Assembly (NCBI GenBank): GCA_009746045.1
Contig: RPFO01000333.1
Location: 653,446-717,445, forward strand
Length of the DNA: 64,000 bases
Source: Mesostigma viride
Lineage: Eukaryota; Streptophyta; Mesostigmatophyceae; Mesostigmatales; Mesostigmataceae
Direction of reading: 5' to 3'
Shown here: positions 21,201-31,329 of the stretch, piece by piece
How positions within the stretch are numbered: position 1 is the stretch's first letter
Layout: each line of letters opens with the position of its first letter
Position numbers and translations under genes: made by a program
The notes under the pieces: model-generated
Seen by the model: the letters and a program-made list of their open reading frames with translations, nothing else
Databases searched by the model: none
What the model was told of the DNA's origin: nothing

Positions 21201-24200
21201 CGGGCGGTGGAAACCCCATGTGTTGCCGCAGGGGGCGTCTGCAAGTAGTGAGGGAAGCAGCGCGTCCAGAGACCTCATCACCGCAAGCCTGACTTTTCTG
21301 GGGCCAAGCGCCCTGGTTCCCCGTCCCACAGATGGCCCAGGGGCTGGTGAGGGAGCAGGCGCCACAGAAGAGCGTGGGACGCAGGACGCAACACGCAGCG
21401 CCACGGATGCGGCAGGAAACGCCTCCCCCGTTGATGATAAGACAGATGGTTTGATGGCGCCACAAATGGATGGGTCACCTTCACACGTCCACCTGCCGCG
21501 CGGCCGCCGCATCGTCAGCGTCAGCTCTTCGGACACGCTGGCTGAGATGGCTCGCTGCGTGCTGCCGCTGGTGGGGTGCTGCGACGTGAGCGGTGACGGG
21601 GAGCAGCTGGAGCGGCTGGGATGGGCGGGGGGGAGGGAGGGGGGAGGGAGAGAGGGAGAGCTGCAGGGCCAAGTCCGGGTATCAACGGCCGATGGCCCGC
21701 CACCGGCTTCCTCGTCCCAGGAGCCAGTTCCACCTGTCACCAGCTCCTCGCTCGTTGGTAAACCGCCGACGTATGCGTGGATGCGCCAGCCGCCCACCAG
21801 CGCGCCGCCACGTGTTGCTGTGTTGGGGTTGGACTGCGAGTGGCGGCCACGGGACCTATCCGGGAAAGGCAACCATGCTCCCGTCAGCCTGCTGCAGCTT
21901 GCCACGCACGAGGAGGTTTTCATCATCGATGTAAGGCCTTTGTCATCGGTGTAAGGAGGCAAGGGGGGAGATTCGAGGCAGCAAGAAGGGGGGTGGCAAT
22001 GGTTATGTAGCACGGGCCAGGGGATGGGTTCAGTGGTAGTGCGCTTGTGTGCCAGGCAGTGCGCCCATGCATACTGCCGAAATAGTGACAAGTGCGATCC
22101 ATGGTTCCAATAAAGCCAGGAAGGCAAAGTCCATGTGGTTAGACAGCTGGACATCGCCTTCGCTGAGCAGCCAAGGGTGTTGGTGTGCTCTGCCTGGACT
22201 AGGCCGCTCCACCCTGTGCTTCACCCCCCCCCGTTTCTTTGTCCCGACGCGGATGTGCTGAAAGAATGGAGTCCATGGGCCCTTGCTCGCTTCCAACACC
22301 TTGTGACGCCTTATAACGCCTTACAACGCCTTCGTTGGCTGTGCCGTGCGTGGTTGCAGATGCTGTGGTGGTTTTATGGAGCCAGCAAGGAGCAGGGCCA
22401 CGATGCCAACGCCCATGCGGATGTCAGCCAGGCCGGTGGTGACACGTCCGCGGTGCCTGCTCCTTCCGCACCTGCATCATCATCGCATACATGCGCGGAC
22501 AGCGCACGGGAGGACCAAGCGCACGCACTGGGCCGGCTGCTGTCGACCGTGCTGCGCTCGCCCCATGCCATCAAGCTGGGCTTTGACTTCTCCTACGACC
22601 TCAAGCGCATCTGCCTCAGCTACCCGGCGTTTGCGCACTACTTTGATCGGGTATGTGTTTGAAGTGAGAAGCCGATGTGTGGGTGCCAGGGGCGCTAGTT
22701 ATGATAATGCAAGAACGCAAGAACTGTTCTTGACCGGTAATGAACTTCAAGTTATGATAATGCTATGGTATGAACGCAAGAACGCAAGCTCAATGGATGC
22801 TCTGAACGCAGGTGCTCGGATATGGAATCCTTATGGTAGTATTATTTATTCATGACATTCACATTTATCCTCAACGTATCAGTGTCTCAACGTTCCACTG
22901 GCCAGCCGCCAGCCCGTCAGTGGCCGTGGGTGCAGACCGTCGGCGCGACGCTACAGTCAGCCCGTCAGCTGTCTCGTCCTGCATACGCTGGTAGTCATGC
23001 ACGTAGCGTACGGTCCCTAGCTAGACTACTCTAGTCCTGCTGACAGTCGTCGCACGGTACAGAACCGAGTGTACCGTCGTAGCTAGTTAGGACATATTGT
23101 GGACTCGACTAGCTAGGAGTCCTATCTGACTGTCCCAACTGGTATAAATATGACTATACCAGTCCGGGCTCACAGGGCTTATTCACACACAAGTGGTGCA
23201 ACGCCTTTGGGACTTAGCCGCTGACAAAGCCAGGGCTAGCTGCGCTTGCATGGCTTCACGCGGTTTTTCTGTCTCTGGTGGGGTGGCATAAAGGCCACAC
23301 TTCTCCCTCAGGATCCATCCCAGCTGCTGCATGCATGTAAGGAATTAAACAACGGCGGGCGGCCACTGACACCCCATGGAGCGTCCCATGGTGTTCCTTA
23401 TGTCCAGTTTCCGCCCACTCACACCTCCTTGAAGCCTAATTGAAGCATAGTTGAAGCCATTACGACTGCAAGCATTCAAACCAATGGGTTGCATGCCCGC
23501 CTCTTCATGGTGGCATCCCAGCATCCTGGACAGATGGCAACGGTTTTTTCTTGGGTGTGTATCTGGGGGGTTGTTGGCCACCATGGGATTCGCCTCCGTG
23601 AAGTCACGCATTGGTAATGGACGCAGGGGGCGATGCCCTGTCAGGAGGCAACCCGCTTACGAATCATGCTCGCAATTGTCTTGAAGCTCCCACTGCTCCT
23701 GCCACCATGTTGGCCGCCTGGTCACCTGCCCTCTGCCACCTGGCCATGCGCTGGTTTCCTGCTGCCACCCATGCGACATGCACAGGTGTGCATGCTGGTC
23801 TCCATTCGACACCTCGTCGCCTCCTTCCAAGACTACCTGCCGCCGCCGCCGCCACCGTATACGATGGCCGTGGATGCGGACGCGTCGACCGTCGGGTGGC
23901 TGCGGCCCCCACGCACGGTGGTTGCGGGGCCGCACGCGCTGAGCGGGTGGAGTGGTGTACGCCAGTGGGGCCTGGCACGCGTGTACCATGCAGTGCTTGG
24001 CGTGCCCCTCGACAAGACCCAGCAGGCCAGCGACTGGGGCGCGCGCCCTCTGTCTCCTGCCCAGCTGCGCTATGCCGGTATGTGCACGGCCACGCTCAGT
24101 GCTGTTGTCACCCGGTTCTCTTTCGCCGGTGCCAGTGCTCGTGCCGAACCTGGTGTTGTCTTCTGGGTGCAGGCCATGGGCAAGCGGAAGCAGACAGCCA

Positions 24201-24780
24201 TCTCTTGCAGCCGCGAGGTGTGTGGGAAGGGCTTGATCTTTGATGTGGCAGGGGTTGGCTCAATGTATACAGTGAATGGCACAGCATAGCGCGCGCCACG
24301 GCTATGCAGATTGGCACTGTTCAGGGCGCGTCACAGCATGTAGTTGTATGCACCTCAAGGGGCAATTTGTGGAGAGTGTGTTTGAGATATCCCAGTCAGA
24401 CCGGAAGGGTAGTATAGCTGCATGCTTGCTTCACTGCCATTGCAGGCCCTTTCTGTTCTCAATCAGATCTGCCCGTTCCTACCGTTGACTTGTTTCCTGC
24501 TTTGGTTGCGTGCGATGTATGTGCTCCCTCGGCACTCCGACTATTCATTGTTGGGTGATGCGTGTGCCTCGCTCCTGCGCCGGGGGTGTCAGCCACGGAC
24601 GCGTGGTGCCTGCTGTGCATCTACAACGAAGTGCGCACGGCATTCTGGGCGGTGGTGGCGCACTCGAAACCAGTGGGGGTTGAGGCATCCAAGCATGATC
24701 TGGCTGTTGCAGAGACTGAATGGCATCTACCCAGTTCGGACCTGTCTACCCTGTGGGAAATTGTTCAACCAAGGAAATAG
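18230..24780 (+). CDS. YbaK-type deacylase / OB-like / DEDDy 3'-5' exonuclease fusion
   Basis: Five exons join cleanly. E1, about 18230-18453, donor GTGCGT: VHAFILHP, then CQHIDRKKVAAVLGVRTTDL and TAQLAGMGL. E2, 19870-21930, acceptor TTGCAG: EVCPATLAP, AKVLVDPAVCSHESITFRAR and VADVIRVTGAVIADVSAG complete the C-terminal half of a YbaK/tRNA-edit fold. After a disordered linker come LLDVVGVIASKRRVGRLLTF, VQVIVGKTL and RVGGAVWVRGRW (OB-fold-like strands), then VAVLGLDCEW (exonuclease motif I, Asp and Glu). E3, 22360-22650: AIKLGFDFSYDLKRI (motif II Asp). E4, 23786-24077: DKTQQASDWGARPLSPAQLR. E5, 24593-24780: ATDAWCLLCIYNEV (motif III) and the TAG stop. Introns 1-3 are phase 0. Intron 4 splits the Ala codon inside motif III (Y-A-A-T-D), so the catalytic Tyr and Asp are joined only by splicing. 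A protein of 1,000 or more residues is predicted. By family, YbaK domains hydrolyse mischarged aminoacyl-tRNA and DEDDy enzymes trim RNA 3' ends; a joint tRNA role is inference. The start codon is not found. Confidence 0.75.
18565..19592. repeat. 1.03-kb pentanucleotide satellite (GTGCC/ATGCC) inside intron 1
   Basis: About 200 five-base units. ATGCC units form blocks at both ends, GTGCC fills the centre, and GGGCC/CCGGC units cluster near 19150-19177 and 19495-19550. A mini-block ATGCC ATGCC ATGCC CTGCC occurs twice, near 19106 and 19444, about 340 bases apart and each followed by GTGCC and then GGGCC units. This points to a higher-order duplication. It lies wholly between the E1 donor (18454) and the E2 acceptor (19868-19869) of the fusion gene. 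All long frames through it (CRAVPCRAVP, ARHGTARHGT) are artefacts. Confidence 0.95.
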
Positions 24781-25114
24781 TTTTGGGTTCCTTGCAAATC
24801 ATGCGGAAGACGTTGCTTATTGTATTTCATAGTAACCCCAAACCCATTAGCATGGGGGCTATTCTTGCGAAGCGTTGGCCTGAGGCACGGGTAAGGAATT
24901 TTGTCCACACTATTGGGCTGTGGAATGCGCACATTGTTTTGCTGCAACAGAGTAACCAACTTGTGATCGCAGCCAAGCTACAGAAAAACCTATAGCTGGT
25001 AGAGAATTTAACGTGTCTGATGCTGCAGTCAGCTTGTTGACCAGTTTGTGATGATATGTAAATGCGAGAGTGTCTGGTTGCCAGATCACTTGCTAGCCCT
25101 TTTCAAACAGACCA
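24781..25114. other. 3' flank of the fusion gene
   Basis: Non-coding sequence follows the TAG at 24778-24780. I see no clear polyadenylation motif and no retroposon landmark until the D-type copy begins near 25115. It probably contains the 3' UTR of the deacylase-exonuclease gene. Confidence 0.35.
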
Positions 25115-25350
25115 TGCTATATAGCATGTGCCCATACGCCAGCCTGTGGGGAGCCCACCCCCAGCAAAGAGGAAGGGGCGCTTTGCTGAGTAGAATAGTT
25201 AGGGTTTTCTAGATTAGATTAGCTTAGAGTTAGATTAGTTCGGTTTCGCGGCTTTGCCCACCTCCATCCATCCAGCAAGGGAATATGTGCTACTGTACAT
25301 GATCTCCCAACGGAGTCATGTTATAATTTAATTTTTAATTTAATATGGCA
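25115..25350 (+). mobile_element. D-type retroposon 3' end (copy 2)
   Basis: It begins in the last codons of the D-type ORF (PVGSPPPAKRKGRFAE, stop near 25191-25193). The typical 3' UTR follows (gttagggttttctagattag, ggtttcgcggctttg, CCATCCATCC), then GTGCTAC...ATGATCTCCC, AACGGAGTCATGTT and an AT-rich AATTT-type tail. It is 5'-truncated to about 75 coding bases. Confidence 0.65.
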
Positions 25351-25651
25351 TGTACATCGGGTTACATAATACATTAATAGACACGTCATATCCTAGTCCA
25401 TCATCGGGTGTCCACGGAATCGATTATGTATGCCTGAAGTCGACCTCGACTGGGTGAGCTGTTGTAGTATGTGCCACCTATATTATATTCAGCCAGGACA
25501 TGGTTAAGCCACGAGCCACGAGGTAGCCATGGCTGACGGCGGAGCTCATAACTTTCAGGTTTGGGCACCAAATTCGGCCGTGAATATCACTATCGCTTCG
25601 TCTTTCTAAGAGGCACACGCCGATATATTTTTCCGAAACTAAAACGCAATA
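25351..25651. other. No recognisable feature (300 bases)
   Basis: This AT-rich spacer lies between a D-type tail and the start of the A-type ORF1 at 25652. It could contain the 5' UTR or internal promoter of the A-type element, since the ORF that follows has the most complete 5' part of any A-type copy here. Confidence 0.3.
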
Positions 25652-27505
25652 TTATGACGAGCAAACGCTCGACTACGCAACGCAGCCTGGCGGCTGCGAT
25701 GAGCCAAGAAAATTCGCCTGCAGCTCCGGCTGTAGTTCCGCCTTGCCTGCCAGGCAGCGAGGCCACAACTCACGCGTTGGTAGTGCACTTGGCTCCTGCA
25801 GCCTCGAGCCATCGGCATCGCCTGATCCTAAACGCAGTCGCCCAGCAGCAGGAGGGTTTTCGCGCCCCACAGAACCGCGCTTTCGGCCCCAAACTTTCAA
25901 GGTCGACGATCACGACTGGACCAACATGTCCCCGGCAACTGCCCTGCATTGCCTCTTGTACGGGGACTACGCCTCGCTTTACAACCTGTGCATCTATCTC
26001 AACAGCATCAACCGCCTCATCACCCCGGACGGTAAATGGTTTAACCCCGACGCTCTGCTCCGTCGGGTGCGCCTGCCCCCAACTCCAGCACACCATTCTC
26101 AACTCCCTTCTCACGAATGCGCTCTGATGGCGAGATCTGGGCTCCATCCATCTCCGCACCCACACAGTCCATTCCATCCTTACGGAAGCCTTCTGGACAG
26201 CAGCACGTGACCCCCCTTGCTGCCGATGTGGCAGCAATGGGAGGCACGCTGGCTTCTGCATGAGCTCCCTCACCTTTCCACCACCGTCGCCTCGATCCAC
26301 CTCCACTGCCATTTCCGCCTCCACTGCCGACATCAAGGCCCAGCTCCTCGACCTCGACAAGCGCCTCCCCGCCCAGGCTCGCCCTTGAGTGTCTGCACGA
26401 CACCGCAGGCCTCACCGCCCAGGCGGTGAAGGACATCGCTGCCCAGCCGGCATGCATCTGCTGGCCCGGCCAGCGATGCTCCCTCCACCTGGGCGGACTT
26501 GCTTTTAAAAGCACCACACTAGCGACCTCCACCACCTCCACCATCGCGGCACAGCTCAAGCAACAAGTGCTCACTCGACCTTTGTGAGGAGGCCGACATC
26601 ACCCAGCGCAGCCACAATGTCATCGTCAAGCACTTCGACCAGCCGGCAGACGAGACCTCGACGACTCTAGCTTCTCACGGCATTTAACTGATTTAAGCGC
26701 GACATTCTTGCCCCCATGCAACTCACTGGATGTTGCATTAAGAATTTACTTAGCCATGCTATGCCTATGCAGAGAGATGCTCTCTGTTGACATGCTATGC
26801 CTATGCAGAGAGATGCTCTCTGTTGAGAAGCCATGCCCTAGCTCTTGTATAGCCATGATGATCTTCCTCCGGCCCGTGCCGGGATCCCCTTAGTTGGGTT
26901 GAACCCGAGACAGCATGCATGGTGGTGCCGGTGCCCTTGAGGCACCTAGAGCAAGTGTTGCTTACACTCCACTCTTGCAGGAAGTAGCCCAGAATGTGCC
27001 ATATGCCCCTTCTCCGGGATATGTGCTACATGTACTCCCAACGGAGTTATGTTTCTAATTAATTAATTGCTGGTGAGCTGCGGGATGTCGGCTGTCCGCA
27101 TCTTGCTCCCCCGCGCGCGGGGTAAGGCTGGCCCGGCACCCGTGCTCCTCACATTTAAGTACATGGCGGACAAGCTGTCCGGTTAACTTAATTAAATGCC
27201 GCATGAAGAAGCTCTCGCGGACTCGCTACACGTTGGACGACGCCTTGACCCTGGCCCAGCAACAACGGCGACGCGAGCTATGGCCGACCTACCTTCAGCT
27301 CCGGCAGAGCGCAGTGGGGAAACCGGTCTACTGGAGGGGGGCGGTCATCCACCTTGACCACAAGCCCTGGCAGGCACCTCCTGCCAGGTGCGGCCCAGCA
27401 ACCTCAGTCTAGGGAATATATCAAGGAGACAACCATATTATAACAGTAACTTGTAGATTATACTGTCAGGCTTAGCCTGGTATGTGGCCTACGCGCATGT
27501 GCGCC
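25652..27505 (+). mobile_element. Most complete A-type retroposon (ORF1 only), frameshifted and interrupted
   Basis: ORF1 seems to start at ATG 25652-25654 (MTSKRSTTQRSLAAAMSQEN). It shifts frame near 25780 to SASPDPKRSRPAAGGFSRP and WTNMSPATALHCLLYGDYAS, then LNSINRLITPDGKWFNPDAL. More frameshifts lead through HDTAGLTAQAVKDIAAQPA-like and NVIVKHF-like pieces (26390-26640). The RRM-like region is split by the insertion at 26730-27069 and resumes as LLPRARGKAGPAPVL-like sequence, then RYTLDDALTLAQQQRRRELW and GKPVYWRGAVIHLDHKPWQ, with the stop near 27410. A short 3' UTR ends at gtgcgcccat about 27507. No endonuclease or reverse transcriptase is present between ORF1 and the 3' end, so the unit looks non-autonomous. 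The upstream region gives an otherwise missing N-terminal domain for this family, of unknown function. Confidence 0.65.
26730..27069 (+). mobile_element. A-type 3'-UTR unit inserted in ORF1, flanked by CTGG
   Basis: The ORF1 phrase ctcactggtgagctg of the intact copy (1491-1505) is here split after CTGG (26726-26729) and resumes at CTGG 27070-27073, giving a 4-base target duplication. The 340-base insert starts ATGTTGCATTAAGAA, contains two tandem copies of the gcagagagatgctctctg hairpin (a local duplication of about 36 bases), and ends ACGGAGTTATGTTTC, (TTAA)n, G. It behaves as a SINE-sized, 3'-end-only copy. Confidence 0.75.
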
Positions 27506-28685
27506 CATGGATAAATAAACACGTGCTCCCGTTGGGGAGTCACGGAGCACCGAAGTGCTTTTAATACCTGAGTGTGCACCGAACAGGAGAAAGCGGGGCA
27601 GAGACCCCCAGTCTCCTTCATGCCTAAGGCATGGCCACAGCTGCATTCGGGCACGCTAGCTAAACGGACATGCTAACGATCCGGCAATCTGTGGGTGCAA
27701 TAAGACCCATGTGAGCATGGCATAACAAGTAGCGCGGGCAAGTAATCTGGTCATACTAGCCAGGACGTAGCATGGCTGTACTAGGACTAGGCTAAGGCTA
27801 TGCATGGCTGGTTGTGTACCGTGCGTTAGCGGCACGTGACTAGGTATGTTTGCACAGCTAGGCAAACATATTCTAAGCATGGCTAGCCATAGCGGCAGTG
27901 ACTACCAATTAATGGCAGCTGCCATAGCGGCAGTGACTACCAATGGATACAAGCTGGGGCTGTTGCTATTCTAGCCCGCTGGGGGCGTCCACATCTCATG
28001 TGGTTGATCATCAGGTCCCCGCGCCTCCAGTACGTACACCTTCTTGGGCTTCTAAGGGTCCTGCTTATGGCGGAGCTTATTCCGGCCACAGGTCGCTGCT
28101 GTTGCTGGGCAGGGGTCAGGTCGTCGTCCAGCGTCCAGGTGAGGTCGTGCAACCTCTTGCGACGAGAGAGGAGCCGCTGCTTATCCTCAGGGGAGGGGAA
28201 GGTGAGCAGGACTGGTGGGGGAGCCGCCTTATCCTGTGAGTGGGGAAGGCGGTGGCACCGGCCACGCACCTACCAGGCCCATGAGGGTAAGGAGCTGGTC
28301 CTTAGGCTCGTCGGCAAGGGAGGTTGACGTCTCACCTGGCTTCTGGGGGAAACGACGCAGCACCACCCGGCATTCGCGGCGGGCGCGGTCGGTGGCCTCA
28401 CGTTGCTGGGCCTGGCGGAGGTCTTCAAGCTGGCATGGAGTTTCGGAGCGATGGCGTCGGTGGTACGTGGAGACGGTCGCTGTCCGCAGCAGGTCCGCAT
28501 AAGAGAGGGGCGGGAGGTCACCAGCATATCCAGCCGGGGTGGCTGGGATGCGATGGTGGCCGTCTGCTCCGCTATCTTTGGGACCTGTGAGGCCAGGGCC
28601 CTCGGTGTGGGCGGTGATGGCTTCAAGCTTCTTCATGAGCACGCCGCACTTGCCCTCCACCTGGTTAACGGGCGAGAGACCTTAG
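27506..28685 (-). mobile_element. B-type retroposon (copy 2), 5'-truncated
   Basis: On the minus strand, from 28685: KCGVLMKKLEAITAHTEGPG, then KFPQKPGETSTSLADE-like, FPSPEDKQRLLSRRKRLHDL and TWTLDDDLTPAQQQQR (the ORF1 C-terminal domain, B version), in frames broken by indels. The coding part ends near 27975. The 3' UTR (GAATATGTTTGCCTAGCTGT, TACTTGTTATGCCATGCTC, GGGTCTTATTGCACCCACAG, GCTCCGTGACTCCCCAACG) runs to about 27510. ORF1 shares its architecture with the A-type, with clearly different sequence. Confidence 0.65.
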
Positions 28686-29092
28686 CAGCGCCCATAATGG
28701 CCCCCATGGATGATGCCTTAAGAATTTAGCCAAGCCCTGCCTATAATGGGACCCCGGCCCATGGATGATGGTGCATTCATTGAAGCATTCAGCCACGCTC
28801 TGGGCTATGCAGAGAGTTGCTCTCTGTTGGGAAGCCATGCCCGAGCTAGCTCTTGTGTAGCCATGATGATCTTCCCCACCATGCCAGGCCTTAATTGAGC
28901 TCTGAGACATCGTGGTGGTGCAGGTGCCCTTCAATGGTGCACCCATAGAGCAAGTGTCGTTTACATTCCCACCCTTGCAGGAAGTAGCCTAGAATGTATT
29001 AAATGCCATATGCCCCTTCTCCGGGATATGTGCTACATATACTCCCAACGTACGGAGTTATGTTCCTAATTAATTAATTAATACTACTATAT
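28686..29092 (+). mobile_element. A-type 3'-UTR copy
   Basis: It begins CGCCCATAATGGCCCCCATG and contains GCAGAGAGTTGCTCTCTG near 28809-28826, CATAGAGCAAGTGTCGTTTA, GGGATATGTGCTACATATA and CCCAACGTACGGAGTT (a 4-base insertion in the loop compared with other copies), then (TTAA)n to about 29092. It interrupts the upstream ORF1 region of the B-type copy on its left. Confidence 0.65.
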
Positions 29093-29099
29093 TACATTA

Positions 29100-29333
29100 G
29101 CTGCATTGCCAGAATTAATGTATTAGAAACATAACTTCGTTGGGAGTACATGTAGCACATATCCCGGAGAAGGGGCATATGGCTTTTAATACATTCTGGG
29201 CTACTTCCTGCAATTAAGGGTAGTAGGGTTGTAAACTACACCTGCTCTAGGTGCAAATGCTCTAGGGCACCTGCACGTCCATGATCTCTCAGAGCGCAAG
29301 GGGCGCCTGCCATGGGGTGGAAGATCATGCATC
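29100..29333 (-). mobile_element. A-type 3' end, antisense, tail-to-tail with the previous copy
   Basis: On the minus strand: GATGCATGATCTTCCACCCC, the CACCTAGAGC block, the CAGGAAGTAGCCCAGAATGT block, GCCATATGCCCCTTCTCCGG and GTGCTACATGTACTCCCAAC, with its tail near 29100. Together with 28686-29092 it forms an inverted repeat around a 10-20 base centre. Confidence 0.6.
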
Positions 29334-29335
29334 AT

Positions 29336-31224
29336 TAATTAATTAATTAAACTCGTGCGGCCCGTTGGGGAGTCACGGAGCACCGAAGTGCTTTTACCCT
29401 AGCTGTGTGTGCACAACAGGAGAAAGGGCGCAGAGACCCCAAGTCTCCTTCATATGCCAAAGGCATGCATGCCACAGCTAGCTGCATTCGGGCGCGCTAG
29501 CTATTAAACGGACACGCTAACGATCCGGCAAACTGTGGGTGCAATAAGACCCACTGATGTGAGCGTGGCATAACAAGTAGCGTGGACAAGTAATCTTAAC
29601 ATAGCCAAGGCGTAGCATGGCTGTACTAGGACTCAGCCATAGCCTTAGCCTAGTGACTAGGCTAAGGCTATGGCTGGTTATAAGTGTACCGTGCGTTGGC
29701 GGCACGTGACTAGGTATGTTGGCACAGCTAGGCAAACATTCTAAGCATGGCTGCTTAATTTGATTCCAATGGGTACAAGCTAGGGCTATTGCTATTCTAG
29801 CCCGCTGGGGGCGTCCACATCTTGTGGTTGATCATCAGGTCCCCGCCGGCCTCCAGTACTGTACACCTCATGGGCTTCTGGGGGTCCTGCTTATGGCGGA
29901 GGTATTCCGGCCACAGGTCGCGTCGCTGCTGTTGCTGAGCGGGGGTCAGGTCGTCATCCAGCGTCCAGGTGAGGTCGTGCAACCTCTTGCGACGAGAGAG
30001 CCGGAACCGCTGCTTATATCCTCAGGGGAGGGGAAGGTGAGCAGGACTGGTGGGGGAGCCGCCTTGTCCCGTGAGTGGGGAAGGCGGTGCAGCACCCACG
30101 CAGTTCTACCTCACCTACCATGGACCTGCAGGTCCATGAGGGTAAGAAGCTGGTTCTTGAGCTCGTCAGCAAGGGAGGTTGACGTCTCACCTGGCTGCTG
30201 GGGGAAGCGACGTAGTACCACTCGCCACTCGCGGCGAGCCCGGTCGGTGACCTCCCGTTGCTGGGCCTGGCGATGCATGGTCCTCCAGCTCCTGGAGCTT
30301 CGTGGCGATGGCGTCGGTGGTACGTGGAGACGGTCGCTGACCGCAGCAGGTCCGCGTCTAGGAGAGCGGCGGGACGGGTCGCCAGCATCCTGCCGGGGTG
30401 GCTGGGAGGCAATGGTGGCCGCCTGCTCCGCTATCTTGGGGACCTGTGTGGCCAGGGCCTCGGTGTGGGCGGTGATGGCCTCAAGCTTCTTCATGAGCAC
30501 GCCGCACTTGCCCTCCACCTGGTTATAAGGCGAGAGACAAGTGCAGCATGCGTTTCCGAAGCTTGCGCCGCGGTGTGCAGCGTCGTGAACTGGGGCTGGA
30601 GCTTGTGGACGACCTTGGTTTCCACATTGGAGACCCGGGCCTCCACCGTGTTATTAATTGAGCGTCGTGTTCAGCGATGTCAGCTTTTCGGCCAGCGGCC
30701 AGGTCACGTGCTAGCTCCTCCAGCACTGCGCGGATGTCATCCTTGCAGAGGGAGGGAGCCGATGAGGCTGCCGGCTGTGCAGGGGCGGGGGCTTTTGAGC
30801 GCTTTGCTGATGTCGCCGAGGCTGCGCTGGTAGTATAGCTGGTCAAGATAAACAGGCGTTGGCGTGGTTCCTGATAAGTGTAGAGCCAGGACGTGTCGCA
30901 GTAGTCGATAGCCGCCCCCCCCTTCTCGGGGGCACGAAGAGCTTCCGTTCCTGTGCGAGGAACTGGAGGACCTTGACGACTTCCTGTGGCGACAGGTTCT
31001 GCCACTCGAGGATCGAGGGAGAACCTGCTGTCGCCGGGCAAGAATAGGCTCCATTTGTGGCGGTCGTGGCATGGTTTCTTGGATTCAGGCGAGGCGCTTG
31101 GCGATGGGTTTGCTGGCGGTGGGTTGGCGTGCCCAGGCGGCTGGGCAAGAACGATGGCGAGCGGGTTGGGCTGGGAGCCGGTAAGCTCCTTTTCCAAACC
31201 CCGTTTTGCTTTTGGGGTCGTCAT
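29336..31224 (-). mobile_element. Longest B-type retroposon (copy 1), ORF1 only
   Basis: ORF1 starts at about 31224 (MTTPKAKRGLEKELTGSQPN) with a Pro-rich segment (SPSASPESKKP). It continues KRSKAPAPAQPAASSAP and KDDIRAVLEELARDLAAGRK (helical), then shifts frame near 30640 to the TVEARVSNVETKV-like and QASE-like coiled region, then KCGVLMKKLEAITAHTEALA, RRFPQQPGETSTSLADELKN and finally TWTLDDDLTPAQQQQRRDLW with GGDLMINHK, ending near 29800. A 460-base 3' UTR ends in the B terminus (GTGCTCCGTGACTCCCCAAC, TTAA tail) at 29336. No polymerase is present. Several frameshifts make it inactive. Confidence 0.7.
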
Positions 31225-31329
31225 AGCTGCTTGTCACGTGATAACTTTGTCAATACTGCGTTTCAGCCGTAACCGATTATACTGGCGTGTACGTCTGAAT
31301 AAAGCGCATCGAATGCAAGTGGTCTGACC

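Noticed and set aside
20496-21465. Minus-strand frames over exon 2
   Set aside because: Shadows of the long plus-strand exon in GC-rich DNA.
21096-22154. 352-codon minus-strand frame
   Set aside because: GC-rich shadow of exon 2 of the fusion gene; no motif and it crosses the supported splice donor.
22700-23785. Extra exon or gene in intron 3 of the fusion gene
   Set aside because: Short frames only. The local duplication GAACGCAAGAAC and a small palindrome (GCACGGTACA...TGTACCGT) were noted, but the exonuclease sequence is complete without them.
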